Source of the DNA: JANNMJ01 sp031397815
GTDB taxonomy: Bacteria; Bacteroidota; Bacteroidia; Cytophagales; Hymenobacteraceae
Length of the DNA stretch: 16,324 nt
Direction of reading: 5' to 3'
Assembly: GCA_031397815.1 (NCBI GenBank)
Contig: JANNMJ010000026.1
Location: 1 to 16,324 of the forward strand
This document shows positions 1 through 5,897 of this stretch, in pieces. Every line of letters starts with the position of its first letter. Position 1 is the stretch's first letter. The position numbers were made by a program, and so were the translations under genes. The notes beneath the pieces are model-generated. The model saw nothing but the letters and a program-made list of their open reading frames with translations. It had not been told where the DNA came from and made no database searches.

Positions 1-207
1 GTGATAGAGCCGTGGCGAGCCAGGGCGTTTCCGATCATCAAGGATTTGATGGTCGATCGCTCGGCGCTCGATCGAGTCATCGAAGTTGGGGGCTTTATTA
101 CCGCGCCAACCGGAGGTGCCCCCGACCGAGGCTGGGAAGACCGTTTTCAATTCTTGTCGGAATTGAAATGGCCTTCGGAGGGTCAAATGAATTCTTCTCG
201 GAATTGA
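1..207 (+). pseudogene. sdhB: Truncated fragment of succinate dehydrogenase/fumarate reductase iron-sulfur subunit
   Basis: Reading from base 1, the frame gives a block with EPWRARAFPIIKDLMVDRSA, then LDR, GGF and finally GGAPD at about base 123. This matches the middle of the SdhB/FrdB family (usual pattern EPWR-AFPVIKDLVVDRSA-DRI--GGFI-NTG-APDAN), which lies just before the first 4Fe-4S cysteine cluster. After GGAPD the resemblance stops: the frame continues into the 41-bp repeat and ends at a TGA at 205-207. The roughly 100 C-terminal residues with the two cysteine-rich cluster motifs are absent, so this copy could not carry electrons from SdhA to quinone. The upstream part lies outside the window, so I cannot say whether the gene is intact up to here. 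It may be a pseudogene, or the join may be an assembly fault at a repeat. Family assignment is from memory of the motif. Confidence 0.68.
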
Positions 208-299
208 AATGGCCTTCGGAGGGTCAAATGAATTCTTGTCGGAATTGAAATGGCCTTCGGAGGGTCAAATGAATTCTTGTCGGAATTGAAATGGCCTTC
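148..299. repeat. 41-bp tandem repeat, three full copies plus partial ends
   Basis: The unit begins AATTGAAATGGCCTTCGGAG and ends TTCTTGTCGG. Copies begin at 161, 202, 243 and 284, exactly 41 bp apart. The first three are complete, with one difference (CTC for GTC near 197); the fourth diverges after GGCCTTC. A 13-base partial copy precedes them at 148-160. Because 41 is not a multiple of 3, the short reading frames across it shift register, so it is unlikely to be coding. At its left edge TTTCAATTC (145-153) and GAATTGAAA (160-168) form a perfect 9-bp inverted repeat. Copies are adjacent without unique spacers. Confidence 0.93.
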
Positions 300-348
300 C
301 GAAGAGGTGAAAAGGGGGGCGGAGGGTCAAAAAAGGGGGTCGAGGGGT

Positions 349-376
349 CAAAAAAGGGGTACCGACCCCTTTTTTG
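349..376. terminator. Bidirectional intrinsic-terminator-like hairpin 1
   Basis: AAAAAAGGGGT (350-360) pairs perfectly with ACCCCTTTTTT (365-375) around the loop ACCG, and the flanking C349/G376 adds a pair. With an A-tract on one side and a T-tract on the other, it reads as a terminator on both strands. That suits its place between an incoming plus-strand gene and the 3' end of the minus-strand glycosyltransferase. Confidence 0.6.
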
Positions 377-410
377 GGGTGCGGAGGGTCAAGAAAGGGG
401 GTCGGACCCT

Positions 411-439
411 CAAAAAAGGGGTGCCGACCCCCTTTTTTG
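411..439. terminator. Bidirectional intrinsic-terminator-like hairpin 2
   Basis: AAAAAAGGGG (412-421) pairs with CCCCTTTTTT (429-438) around a 7-base loop, with C411/G439 closing the base. It has the same plan as the hairpin at 349-376. Confidence 0.55.
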
Positions 440-454
440 GGGTTCAGAAGGTAT

Positions 455-480
455 AAAAAGGGGTTCCGAACCCCTTTTTT
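455..480. terminator. Bidirectional intrinsic-terminator-like hairpin 3
   Basis: AAAAAGGGGTT (455-465) pairs perfectly with AACCCCTTTTT (469-479) around the loop CCG. A weaker fourth version follows at 517-543 (AAAAAAGG with CCTTTTTT, 8 bp, with a longer and mismatched centre). This hairpin and the fourth are the nearest to the minus-strand glycosyltransferase stop at 577. Confidence 0.55.
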
Positions 481-576
481 GGTCTTCGGAGGATATGAAA
501 AGGGGTTCGGAGAGTCAAAAAAGGGGTAACGAGGGCCTTTTTTGGGGTAGCTCAGGCAGCGGGAGGCGCTACGGAA

Positions 577-1446
577 CTAGACGATGCGGTAGTTCTTGTA
601 GCCGATGCGCCAGCCGAAGAGGCGCTCCATCCAGCGCTTGAAATGGTCTTTTAGGGGGAGACGGTTGCGGGTAGGGTCGTGGGTGAAGCGCCAGTTGAGG
701 CGGGCGAGGCGGGTGGCCATTACGGCGGGGTGGGTGCCGGGGAAGCGCGTCACGGCATCGATGCCGGTGTAATCGAACTCGTCGGCTTTGATGACATTGG
801 CGGCTTGCCACGCGTCGTCGTGCCAGTAGCGGTTGAAGTCTTCCTGCTTCCGCTGCATCGATTTCGGCTCTTTCACCCAGCCGTAATGGTAGATGTACGC
901 CGCCACGGGCTTCACGTTGAGCTTCTGATTGACGGGCTTACGGAAGCCCTGCGCGTCGCGGTAGGAGTAAATGCCCCGGTTGGCGCGCACGATCCGGATC
1001 TCGTGTGGGTACCAGCGCTTGGCGGCGCCGAGGTAATCGTAGGAGCCGTAGAAATGGTAATAATCGAAGAGGAGGCCGTCGACTTTGGGGTCGGGGAGGT
1101 GGCGGCGCATGGCCTCGCGGATGGCGGGGTAATCCTGCTCGTGGAGGACTTCATCGCCTTGGAGGTAGATGAGCCAGTCGGAGTCGGGGGCGACGGCGGC
1201 GAGCGCCTTATCGGTTTCCACAGCTAGCACGAAGCCGCCCTCACGCATCGAATCGTCCCAAACGGTATCAATGATGCGGATTTTCTTCGGGTCGATACCC
1301 TCGATCAGCGCCCGCGTACCGTCGTCGGAGTTGCCGACGGCCACCACCACCTCATCGCAGAGCGGCAGCAGGGAATGGAGCGATTCGACGATGGGGTAAT
1401 CGTAGCGAATAGCATTGCGGATGAACGTGACGCCGGTGACTTTCAC
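577..1446 (-). CDS. Glycosyltransferase family 2-like protein
   Basis: A 289-residue protein beginning MKVTGVTFIRNAIRYDYP. The GT-A type fold is indicated by the N-terminal strand with FIRNA, by DEVVVAVGNSDDGT (31-44) for the nucleotide, and by LQGDEVLHE (95-103) in place of the usual DXD, as in WaaE-like enzymes. It has no signal peptide or membrane helix, so it is probably cytosolic and adds a sugar to a surface glycan; donor and acceptor are unknown. I chose GTG at 1446 because conservation begins there; the frame can be extended to an ATG at 1539, but the extra 31 residues (Arg- and Phe-rich) resemble translated spacer. It is divergent from dapD across 123 bp, and its 3' end faces the hairpin satellite. 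Confidence 0.82.
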   Translation of the reverse strand: MKVTGVTFIRNAIRYDYPIVESLHSLLPLCDEVVVAVGNSDDGTRALIEGIDPKKIRIIDTVWDDSMREGGFVLAVETDKALAAVAPDSDWLIYLQGDEVLHEQDYPAIREAMRRHLPDPKVDGLLFDYYHFYGSYDYLGAAKRWYPHEIRIVRANRGIYSYRDAQGFRKPVNQKLNVKPVAAYIYHYGWVKEPKSMQRKQEDFNRYWHDDAWQAANVIKADEFDYTGIDAVTRFPGTHPAVMATRLARLNWRFTHDPTRNRLPLKDHFKRWMERLFGWRIGYKNYRIV

Positions 1447-1569
1447 AGTGGAAAACGGGGGAAAGCGGAAAAAAGGAGGGAAGCGCTGCGAATATGGCAC
1501 CCGTCCGCCGCCCCGCCGCCGTCGCCAAATCGCCGCCAACTAGCTGCGGGCAGTAGATTCGGCCCACCA
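1447..1569. other. Divergent intergenic region between the GT gene and dapD
   Basis: This 123-bp spacer must carry start signals for both the minus-strand glycosyltransferase and dapD. Facing dapD, TAGATTCG (1554-1561) lies 8 nt before the ATG. On the minus strand I see pyrimidine-rich sequence before the GTG but no convincing promoter. Confidence 0.5.
1554..1561 (+). promoter_or_regulatory. Bacteroidota-like -7 element before dapD
   Basis: TAGATTCG matches TAnnTTTG at 5 of 6 fixed positions and ends 8 nt before the ATG at 1570. Transcription would begin at or next to the start codon, and no Shine-Dalgarno is present. I see no clear -33 TTG at the usual spacing. Confidence 0.45.
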
Positions 1570-2394
1570 ATGAACACGCCACAAGACCGAATCGAAGCCG
1601 CCTGGGCCGACCGCGCCCTCCTCCGCGAACCTCTCATCACGGAGACCATCAACGACATCATCGCCCGCCTAGATAGCGGCGAGCTGCGCGTTGCCGAGCC
1701 GCCCACCACCCCCGACGGCGATTGGACCGTGAACGAGTGGGTCAAGAAAGCCGTCATTCTCTACTTCCCCATCCGCACGATGGAGACGCAGGAAGTCGGG
1801 CCGTTTGAGTTTCACGATAAGATGGCCCTCAAAACCAACTACGCCGCGCAGGGTGTGCGCGTGGTGCCGCCGGCCGTGGCGCGGTACGGCGCGTACCTCG
1901 CGCCGGGCGTCATTTTGATGCCGAGCTACGTCAACATCGGCGCCTATGTGGGGTCGGGGACGATGGTGGATACGTGGGCGACGGTCGGGTCGTGCGCGCA
2001 GGTCGGGCAGAACGTGCACCTGAGCGGCGGCGTCGGGTTGGGCGGCGTGCTGGAGCCGGTGCAGGCCGCGCCGGTCATTATTGAGGATGGGGCGTTTATC
2101 GGCTCGCGGGCGATTCTGGTCGAAGGGTGCCGGATTGGGCGCGAGGCGGTCATCGGCGCGGGCGTCACGATTACCGGCTCCACGCGCATCATCGACGTCA
2201 CCGGCCCCGAGCCGCGCGAGTACCGCGGTTACGTGCCGCCGCGCTCGGTGGTGATTCCCGGCACGCTGCCGAAGCAGTTCGCCGCGGGGGAGTACGGCGT
2301 GCCGTGCGCCCTCATCATCGGGCAGCGCAAGGAATCGACGGACCTGAAAACGTCGCTCAACGATGCCCTTCGGACGCATGGCGTCGCTGCGTAG
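1570..2394 (+). CDS. dapD: 2,3,4,5-tetrahydropyridine-2,6-dicarboxylate N-succinyltransferase
   Basis: A 274-residue protein of normal length for DapD. It transfers succinyl from succinyl-CoA to tetrahydrodipicolinate in the succinylase branch of diaminopimelate/lysine synthesis, in the cytosol as a trimer. The N-terminal helical part (1-85) includes VNEWVKKAVILYFPI and GPFEFHDKMALKTNY. The left-handed beta-helix of hexapeptide repeats follows, with MPSYVNIGAYVGSGTMVDTW and GSCAQVGQNVHLSGGVGLGG. The C-terminus has the conserved GYVPPRSVVIPG and CALIIGQRKESTDLKTSLND. The ATG at 1570 gives MNTPQDRIEAAW, the family's normal beginning; the frame stays open upstream to 1375 but that part is unrelated to DapD. 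An unknown gene begins 18 nt after the stop. Confidence 0.96.
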   Translation: MNTPQDRIEAAWADRALLREPLITETINDIIARLDSGELRVAEPPTTPDGDWTVNEWVKKAVILYFPIRTMETQEVGPFEFHDKMALKTNYAAQGVRVVPPAVARYGAYLAPGVILMPSYVNIGAYVGSGTMVDTWATVGSCAQVGQNVHLSGGVGLGGVLEPVQAAPVIIEDGAFIGSRAILVEGCRIGREAVIGAGVTITGSTRIIDVTGPEPREYRGYVPPRSVVIPGTLPKQFAAGEYGVPCALIIGQRKESTDLKTSLNDALRTHGVAA

Positions 2395-2412
2395 GCCCAA
2401 TTCCGCTCTGTA

Positions 2413-2901
2413 ATGGCCCGTCCGCATCACCTCGAATTTACCCAGCACGTGCTGCCGGAAGAGGCCTTCCTCGACCCGGCGCGCGTGTGGCCCGCCCTGC
2501 GCTCGGCGGCCACGGCCCACGCGCTGCTGCTGGAGCAATGGGCGATGGCGTTCAGCTTCTCCGGCGCGCAGGAACCCCTCGACGACAACGGGCTATCAAC
2601 AGAAAACGTGACCGTAGCCGGTCAGGACGCCGTGTTAATCACCTTCCCGACCCCCATGGAAGCCGGCGAAGCCTTCTGCGCCGTGCTGGTGCTGAACCGG
2701 TTGGGCGCCCCTTTTCGGTATTTTCTGCTCGAAGCCCACACCCCCGACCCCGCCGACGCCACCCGCTGGCGGACGAAAGTGGGGGAGCAGCGCCCCGAAT
2801 CGGCCACGCACGTCACGCGCGGCGCCGGGCCAATAGCGCCCGCCCCGGATGCCCCGACGGCCTTTCTGGCCCGCGTCGCGGAGCTGCTTGGTCCTTCCTA
2901 A
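2413..2901 (+). CDS. Hypothetical protein (162 aa), probably cotranscribed with dapD
   Basis: I do not recognise this protein. It is 162 residues, soluble, with no signal peptide, membrane helix or metal-binding cluster. Its composition matches neighbouring genes and GC-rich third positions persist throughout, which supports real coding. The middle has plausible beta-strands (AVLITFPTPM; FCAVLVLNRLG; FRYFLLEA), and the C-terminal third is Pro/Ala-rich. It starts at ATG 2413, 18 nt after the dapD stop, with no clear Shine-Dalgarno. The spacing suggests transcription from the dapD promoter, but I see no evidence of a role in lysine synthesis. Confidence 0.7.
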   Translation: MARPHHLEFTQHVLPEEAFLDPARVWPALRSAATAHALLLEQWAMAFSFSGAQEPLDDNGLSTENVTVAGQDAVLITFPTPMEAGEAFCAVLVLNRLGAPFRYFLLEAHTPDPADATRWRTKVGEQRPESATHVTRGAGPIAPAPDAPTAFLARVAELLGPS

Positions 2902-2910
2902 GTCGAAGCC

Positions 2911-3037
2911 TAGAGCAGTTCTCCGTTCGATGTACGTGCTGTAAAGCGTAGCTTGCTACGCGCGCTTTGGGTTCCCGGTGTGCGTAGCAAGCTACGCGCT
3001 ACCTCCGACCGGGTACCCGCATGCTGGAACCGCTCTA
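2911..3037. repeat. Nested palindromic element (REP/MITE-like)
   Basis: Outer arms TAGAGCAGTTC (2911-2921) and GAACCGCTCTA (3027-3037) pair at 10 of 11 positions. Inside are two 16-base palindromes, GCGTAGCTTGCTACGC (2946-2961) and GCGTAGCAAGCTACGC (2982-2997). Each folds on itself (7-bp arms), and each is the exact reverse complement of the other, so alternative local and long-range stems are possible. A GGGTACCC palindrome sits at 3011-3018. No reading frame of note is present. It fills nearly the whole 166-bp gap between the unknown gene and the deacetylase gene. Confidence 0.75.
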
Positions 3038-3052
3038 AGTTCACGTCTTCCA

Positions 3053-3060
3053 TACGTTTC
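3053..3060 (+). promoter_or_regulatory. Bacteroidota-like -7 element before the deacetylase gene
   Basis: TACGTTTC matches TAnnTTTG except for the last base and ends 7 nt before the GTG at 3068. It implies a leaderless or nearly leaderless transcript. No Shine-Dalgarno is visible. Confidence 0.42.
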
Positions 3061-3067
3061 CTGACTC

Positions 3068-3709
3068 GTGATTCGGCTCTTCCACACTCCCTGGCCGCTC
3101 CGGGCCGCGCTTCCCGGCCTGCTGTGGCAGGTGCCGAACCCTGCGCCCGACACCGTGTACCTGACGTTCGACGATGGGCCGATTCCCGAGGAGACGCCGT
3201 GGGTTTTGCAGCAGCTCGCCATTCACGACCCGCGCCACCGCGCCACGTTTTTCTGCGTCGGCGAGAACCTCGTCCGCCACCCAGCCGTGGCGCGCCAAGT
3301 GCTGGCGGCGGGGCACCGGCTCGCCAACCACACCCACCGGCACCTGCGCGGCTGGCGCACCCCGCTCGCCGAATACGTGGCCGACGTAGCCGAGTGCCAA
3401 ACCGCCCTCGACACCATTCAGCCCAACGTGCCGCGCCTCTTGCGCCCGCCCTACGGCGAGCCGAGTCGCGAACAAATCAAGGCACTCCGCGCCGACGGCT
3501 ACCAGCTCGTGATGTGGACGGTGCTGGCCTATGATTTCGACCCGAATCTAGAAGCTGAGGAATGCCTCAAGCAGGTCATTCGGCACACCAAGCCCGGTCG
3601 CATCATCCTCTTCCACGACAGTGTGAAAGCCGCCCGTCTGCTGCGCGCCGTGCTGCCGCCGTACCTCGCGTATTTGCAGGCGAAGGGGTGGCACTCGGCT
3701 TCCTTATAA
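3068..3709 (+). CDS. Polysaccharide deacetylase (NodB homology domain)
   Basis: A 213-residue protein, almost entirely one carbohydrate-esterase-4 domain, which removes acetyl groups from N-acetylated glycans using a metal ion. All motifs are visible: TFDDGP (33-38, with catalytic D35 and metal-binding D36), HTHRH (88-92, metal ligands H88 and H92), RPPYG (126-130) and LFHDS (181-185). There is no typical cleavable signal peptide, only a short hydrophobic N-terminus (LRAALPGLLW), so the location is uncertain. The GTG at 3068 is chosen because the family's N-terminal part fits and a -7 box lies 7 nt upstream. A processive-type glycosyltransferase gene starts 12 nt after the stop, a NodB/NodC- or PgaB/PgaC-like pairing, so the substrate may be the product of that enzyme (inference). 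Confidence 0.92.
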   Translation: MIRLFHTPWPLRAALPGLLWQVPNPAPDTVYLTFDDGPIPEETPWVLQQLAIHDPRHRATFFCVGENLVRHPAVARQVLAAGHRLANHTHRHLRGWRTPLAEYVADVAECQTALDTIQPNVPRLLRPPYGEPSREQIKALRADGYQLVMWTVLAYDFDPNLEAEECLKQVIRHTKPGRIILFHDSVKAARLLRAVLPPYLAYLQAKGWHSASL

Positions 3710-3721
3710 GTAGCTGATTCG

Positions 3722-4843
3722 GTGCTGATGCTTCTTCCGCTCGGGCTGCTGGTTTTCCTGCTGATGTACGCGGCTATGCAGCTCGCGCTCGCGGCCCGGC
3801 TCGCCCGCGTCGCGCCCGACACTGCCGAAAACACCCTCGTCCCCGCTGACCTGCCGCCCGTCACGGTGCTGGTAGCGGCGCGGAACGAGCAGAGCAACCT
3901 GCCACGCTGCCTCAACGCCCTCGCCGCCCTCGATTACCCCGCCGACCGCCTCACCGTCCTCATCGCCGACGATGCGAGCACCGACGCCACGCCGCTTTTG
4001 CTGCGCGAAGCTGCCCGCGAGCGCCCCAACTGGCGCATCCTCACGATTACGGAGCGTCTGGGCGTCGCGCGCGGCAAGGGCAACGCCCTCGCGCACCTCA
4101 TCCGCGCCGCCGAAACCGAGTGGCTCGTCTGCTGCGATGCCGACATTGCCGTGCCCCCGCAATGGGCGCGCGCGCTGGTCGCCGAAGGCATCCGCACGGG
4201 CGCGGCGTTGGTAGTAGGCACCACCTTAATCGAGGGCGCCGATGCCCTTGCCGCCTCGCAACGGCTTGATTGGCAGCGTGCACTGGCCACGTTGCGGGTC
4301 GCCACCGCCCTCGGCCGTCCGTTCACGGGGATGGGCAACAACCAGCTCCTGCGCCGCAGCGCCTACCACGCCACGGGCGGCTACGAAGCCCTGCCGTTCT
4401 CCATCACCGAGGATTTTCAGCTCTTTCAGGAGATGCGTCGGCACGGCTATTCCGCCGCGCAGGTGCTGGGCGCGGGCGCACTGGCGTGGTCAGCACCGGC
4501 CGAAAGTTGGGCGGCGCTCCTCCGCCAACGCCGCCGCTGGGTACGTGGGTTGCTCACCGGTATTACGCCGCTTTTGGCCGCTGCCGCGCTCGTGGAGGCG
4601 GCGGTGTTTCCGGCGCTTTTCGTCCTGCTCTGGCTGCACCCCGCGCTCGGCGGACTGGCGTGGGTGGTAAAGCTTGGTGCGCAAGCGTGGCTGATTCGCG
4701 TCGCCGGAAAGCGGTTAGGGTTGCCGACAGAGACGGTCGGGGAGGTGTTGCGGTATGAGGTTTATCTGTTGATTCTGGCGCTGGTGCTGCCCATAGTAGC
4801 CGTTTGGCCGGGGAGGATTAGCTGGAAGGGGCGGGAATTGTGA
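3722..4843 (+). CDS. Membrane glycosyltransferase family 2, processive type
   Basis: A 373-residue protein with an N-terminal membrane helix (about 3-25), a cytosolic GT2 domain and hydrophobic helices near 281-310 and 344-362. Motifs are in the expected order: VLVAARNE (49-56), ADDASTD (82-88), CDADI (138-142), TED (229-231) and QRRRW (269-273). The last is the Q-x-x-R-W signature of processive synthases such as cellulose, hyaluronan, chitin and poly-N-acetylglucosamine synthases. It therefore probably extends a beta-linked polysaccharide at the inner membrane. Start is GTG 3722 or ATG 3728; no Shine-Dalgarno is present. The deacetylase gene 12 nt upstream suggests a shared transcript. The stop codon abuts a perfect inverted repeat. 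Confidence 0.9.
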   Translation: MLMLLPLGLLVFLLMYAAMQLALAARLARVAPDTAENTLVPADLPPVTVLVAARNEQSNLPRCLNALAALDYPADRLTVLIADDASTDATPLLLREAARERPNWRILTITERLGVARGKGNALAHLIRAAETEWLVCCDADIAVPPQWARALVAEGIRTGAALVVGTTLIEGADALAASQRLDWQRALATLRVATALGRPFTGMGNNQLLRRSAYHATGGYEALPFSITEDFQLFQEMRRHGYSAAQVLGAGALAWSAPAESWAALLRQRRRWVRGLLTGITPLLAAAALVEAAVFPALFVLLWLHPALGGLAWVVKLGAQAWLIRVAGKRLGLPTETVGEVLRYEVYLLILALVLPIVAVWPGRISWKGREL

Positions 4844-4929
4844 CCGTGGCCAGCTCTGTCCCAGAGATGGTTTTGATGCGTCGTATGGACGTTTTTTTGA
4901 CGCCATCTCTGGGACAGAGCTGGCCACGG
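4844..4929. repeat. Perfect 27-bp inverted repeat with 32-nt loop
   Basis: The arm at 4844-4870 begins CCGTGGCCAGCTCTG, and its exact reverse complement lies at 4903-4929 (27 of 27 positions). The left arm begins on the base after the glycosyltransferase stop codon. Each arm also holds an internal hairpin (CTCTG-TCC-CAGAG) and TGGCCA. The loop has a small CGTC/GACG stem (4879-4891) followed by seven T residues (4892-4898). It could act as a terminator or a 3'-end RNA stabiliser, or be a miniature mobile element; no T-tract follows the large stem. Confidence 0.92.
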
Positions 4930-4933
4930 GTAG

Positions 4934-4967
4934 GTACGTAGGGGCGCGGCCTTGTGCCCGCCCGTAC
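4934..4967. repeat. GC-rich imperfect hairpin
   Basis: GTACG (4934-4938) and CGTAC (4963-4967) enclose GC-rich sequence that pairs imperfectly (GGGGCGCGGC against GCCCGCCC around CTTGT). It lies 5 bp after the perfect inverted repeat and upstream of the tatD promoter. It may be part of the same intergenic element or a separate small palindromic repeat. Confidence 0.4.
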
Positions 4968-5021
4968 GCGGTTATGAGCGCTTTCCATTGACAAGCGGGC
5001 GGGGTTTTAGATTAGCTTCCC

Positions 5022-5029
5022 GACCTTTG
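5022..5029 (+). promoter_or_regulatory. Bacteroidota-like -7 element before tatD
   Basis: GACCTTTG matches TAnnTTTG except for its first base and ends 7 nt before the ATG at 5037. The octamer ACCTTTGC is repeated exactly before the genes at 8098 and 12916. No Shine-Dalgarno intervenes. Confidence 0.55.
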
Positions 5030-5036
5030 CGCCCCC

Positions 5037-5801
5037 ATGCTCCTAACCGATACCCACGGCCACCTTTTCTCTTCCCAATTCAACCCCGACCGCGCCGCCG
5101 CCGCCGACCGTGCCCGTGCGGCGGGCGTCTCGCAGGTGCTGCTGCCGAACATCGACCGCACGTCCATTGACGCGATGCTGGAATGTGAGGCGAGCCATCC
5201 GGACTTGTGCCGCGCGATGATTGGCTTGCACCCGTGCTCGGTGAAGGAAGATTTTGCGGACGAGCTGGCCGTGGTCGAAGATTGGCTCAAGCGCCGCGAA
5301 TGGGTGGCGATTGGCGAAACCGGCATCGATTTGTACTGGGATAAAACGACCCTCGCGTGGCAGCAAGAAGCATTGCGCGTGCAGCTCGGCTGGGCGAAAG
5401 AGTACCACATTCCCATTGTGCTGCATACCCGCGACGCTTTCGCCGAAACCGCCGCGCTGGTCGCGGAAGCGCAGGACGGGACACTGACGGGCGTTTTTCA
5501 CTGTTTCTCCGGCTCCCTTGCCGAAGCGGAAGAAGCGATTCGGTTGGGCTTTTACCTTGGAATCGGTGGGGTAGCGACGTTCAAGAACGGCGGCCTCGAT
5601 GCGGTGCTGCAATACGTGGACCCGTCGCGGTTAGTGCTTGAAACCGATTGCCCGTACCTCGCGCCAGTGCCGCATCGGGGGAAGCGAAATGAGCCGTCGT
5701 ACCTGCCGCTCGTCGCGAAGCGTGTGGCGGAGCTTTTGGGGAAGACCGTGGAAGAAGTTGCGGCGCTTACCACCGAAAACGCCGCCCAGCTTTTTGGGTA
5801 G
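5037..5801 (+). CDS. tatD: TatD family metal-dependent hydrolase (DNase)
   Basis: A 254-residue protein of the usual TatD length. The family folds as a TIM barrel with two metal ions and includes 3'-5' DNases/RNases with a role in DNA repair or degradation. Metal ligands and catalytic motifs are all present: DTHGH (5-9), GETGID (93-98, E94), LHTRD (129-133), FHCFSG (154-159) and ETDCPYLAP (202-210, D204). The ATG at 5037 is favoured because DTHGHL then sits at the expected extreme N-terminus and a -7 box lies 7 nt upstream. It is in the same direction as dnaG, which begins 96 bp downstream across an A/T-biased inverted repeat. No feature departs from the family. Confidence 0.93.
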   Translation: MLLTDTHGHLFSSQFNPDRAAAADRARAAGVSQVLLPNIDRTSIDAMLECEASHPDLCRAMIGLHPCSVKEDFADELAVVEDWLKRREWVAIGETGIDLYWDKTTLAWQQEALRVQLGWAKEYHIPIVLHTRDAFAETAALVAEAQDGTLTGVFHCFSGSLAEAEEAIRLGFYLGIGGVATFKNGGLDAVLQYVDPSRLVLETDCPYLAPVPHRGKRNEPSYLPLVAKRVAELLGKTVEEVAALTTENAAQLFG

Positions 5802-5881
5802 TTTTTGGTTTGCGGTTTTTAGTTTTTAGACCGTTTCTATCAGCCAATTCAGTCAAAAACCAGCAACCGTAAACCAAAAAC
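5801..5881. repeat. Inverted repeat in the tatD-dnaG gap, possible terminator
   Basis: The 17-base sequence beginning GTTTTTGGTTTGCGG (5801-5817) pairs with 5865-5881 (ending AAACCAAAAAC) at 16 of 17 positions, with a loop of about 47 nt. The gap is strongly biased: T/G-rich on the left and A/C-rich on the right, with AAAAACCA repeated near 5876-5890. This could terminate tatD, but the loop is long and the T-run is inside the left arm. The last arm base of tatD is the G of its stop codon. Confidence 0.6.
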
Positions 5882-5897
5882 CAAAAACCAACCCCCC

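Larger units (their letters stand above)
300..548. repeat. Degenerate satellite of A-tract/T-tract hairpins
   Basis: This gene-free stretch repeats a core close to GCGGAGGGTCAAAAAAGGGG at about 319, 380, 442 and 484, with spacings near 61, 62 and 42 bp. Each core is followed by a palindrome with A5-6 GGGG on the left and CCCC T5-6 on the right. The core shares CTTCGGAGGGTCAAA with the 41-bp unit to the left, so the two blocks look like stages of one repeat family. A further inverted repeat, GAGGGTC (384-390) with GACCCTC (405-411), lies between hairpins. I see no coding potential: the short frames here are low-complexity. Confidence 0.85.

Noticed and set aside
148..299. CRISPR array
   Set aside because: The 41-bp copies are head-to-tail with no unique spacers, and no cas gene is in the window.
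12..641. Short overlapping reading frames across the repeats
   Set aside because: They are low-complexity translations of the tandem and hairpin repeats in shifting frames, with no family resemblance.
1447..1539. Longer N-terminus for the minus-strand glycosyltransferase
   Set aside because: The added 31 residues are Arg/Phe/Pro-rich spacer translation; family similarity begins at the GTG at 1446.
1375..1569. Longer N-terminus for DapD
   Set aside because: It would overlap the divergent gene, and MNTPQDRIEAAW already aligns with the usual DapD start.
4980..5021. -33 promoter box (TTG) upstream of the tatD -7 box
   Set aside because: TTG at 4988-4990 is about 31 nt from the -7 box, too far for the usual spacing near 19.
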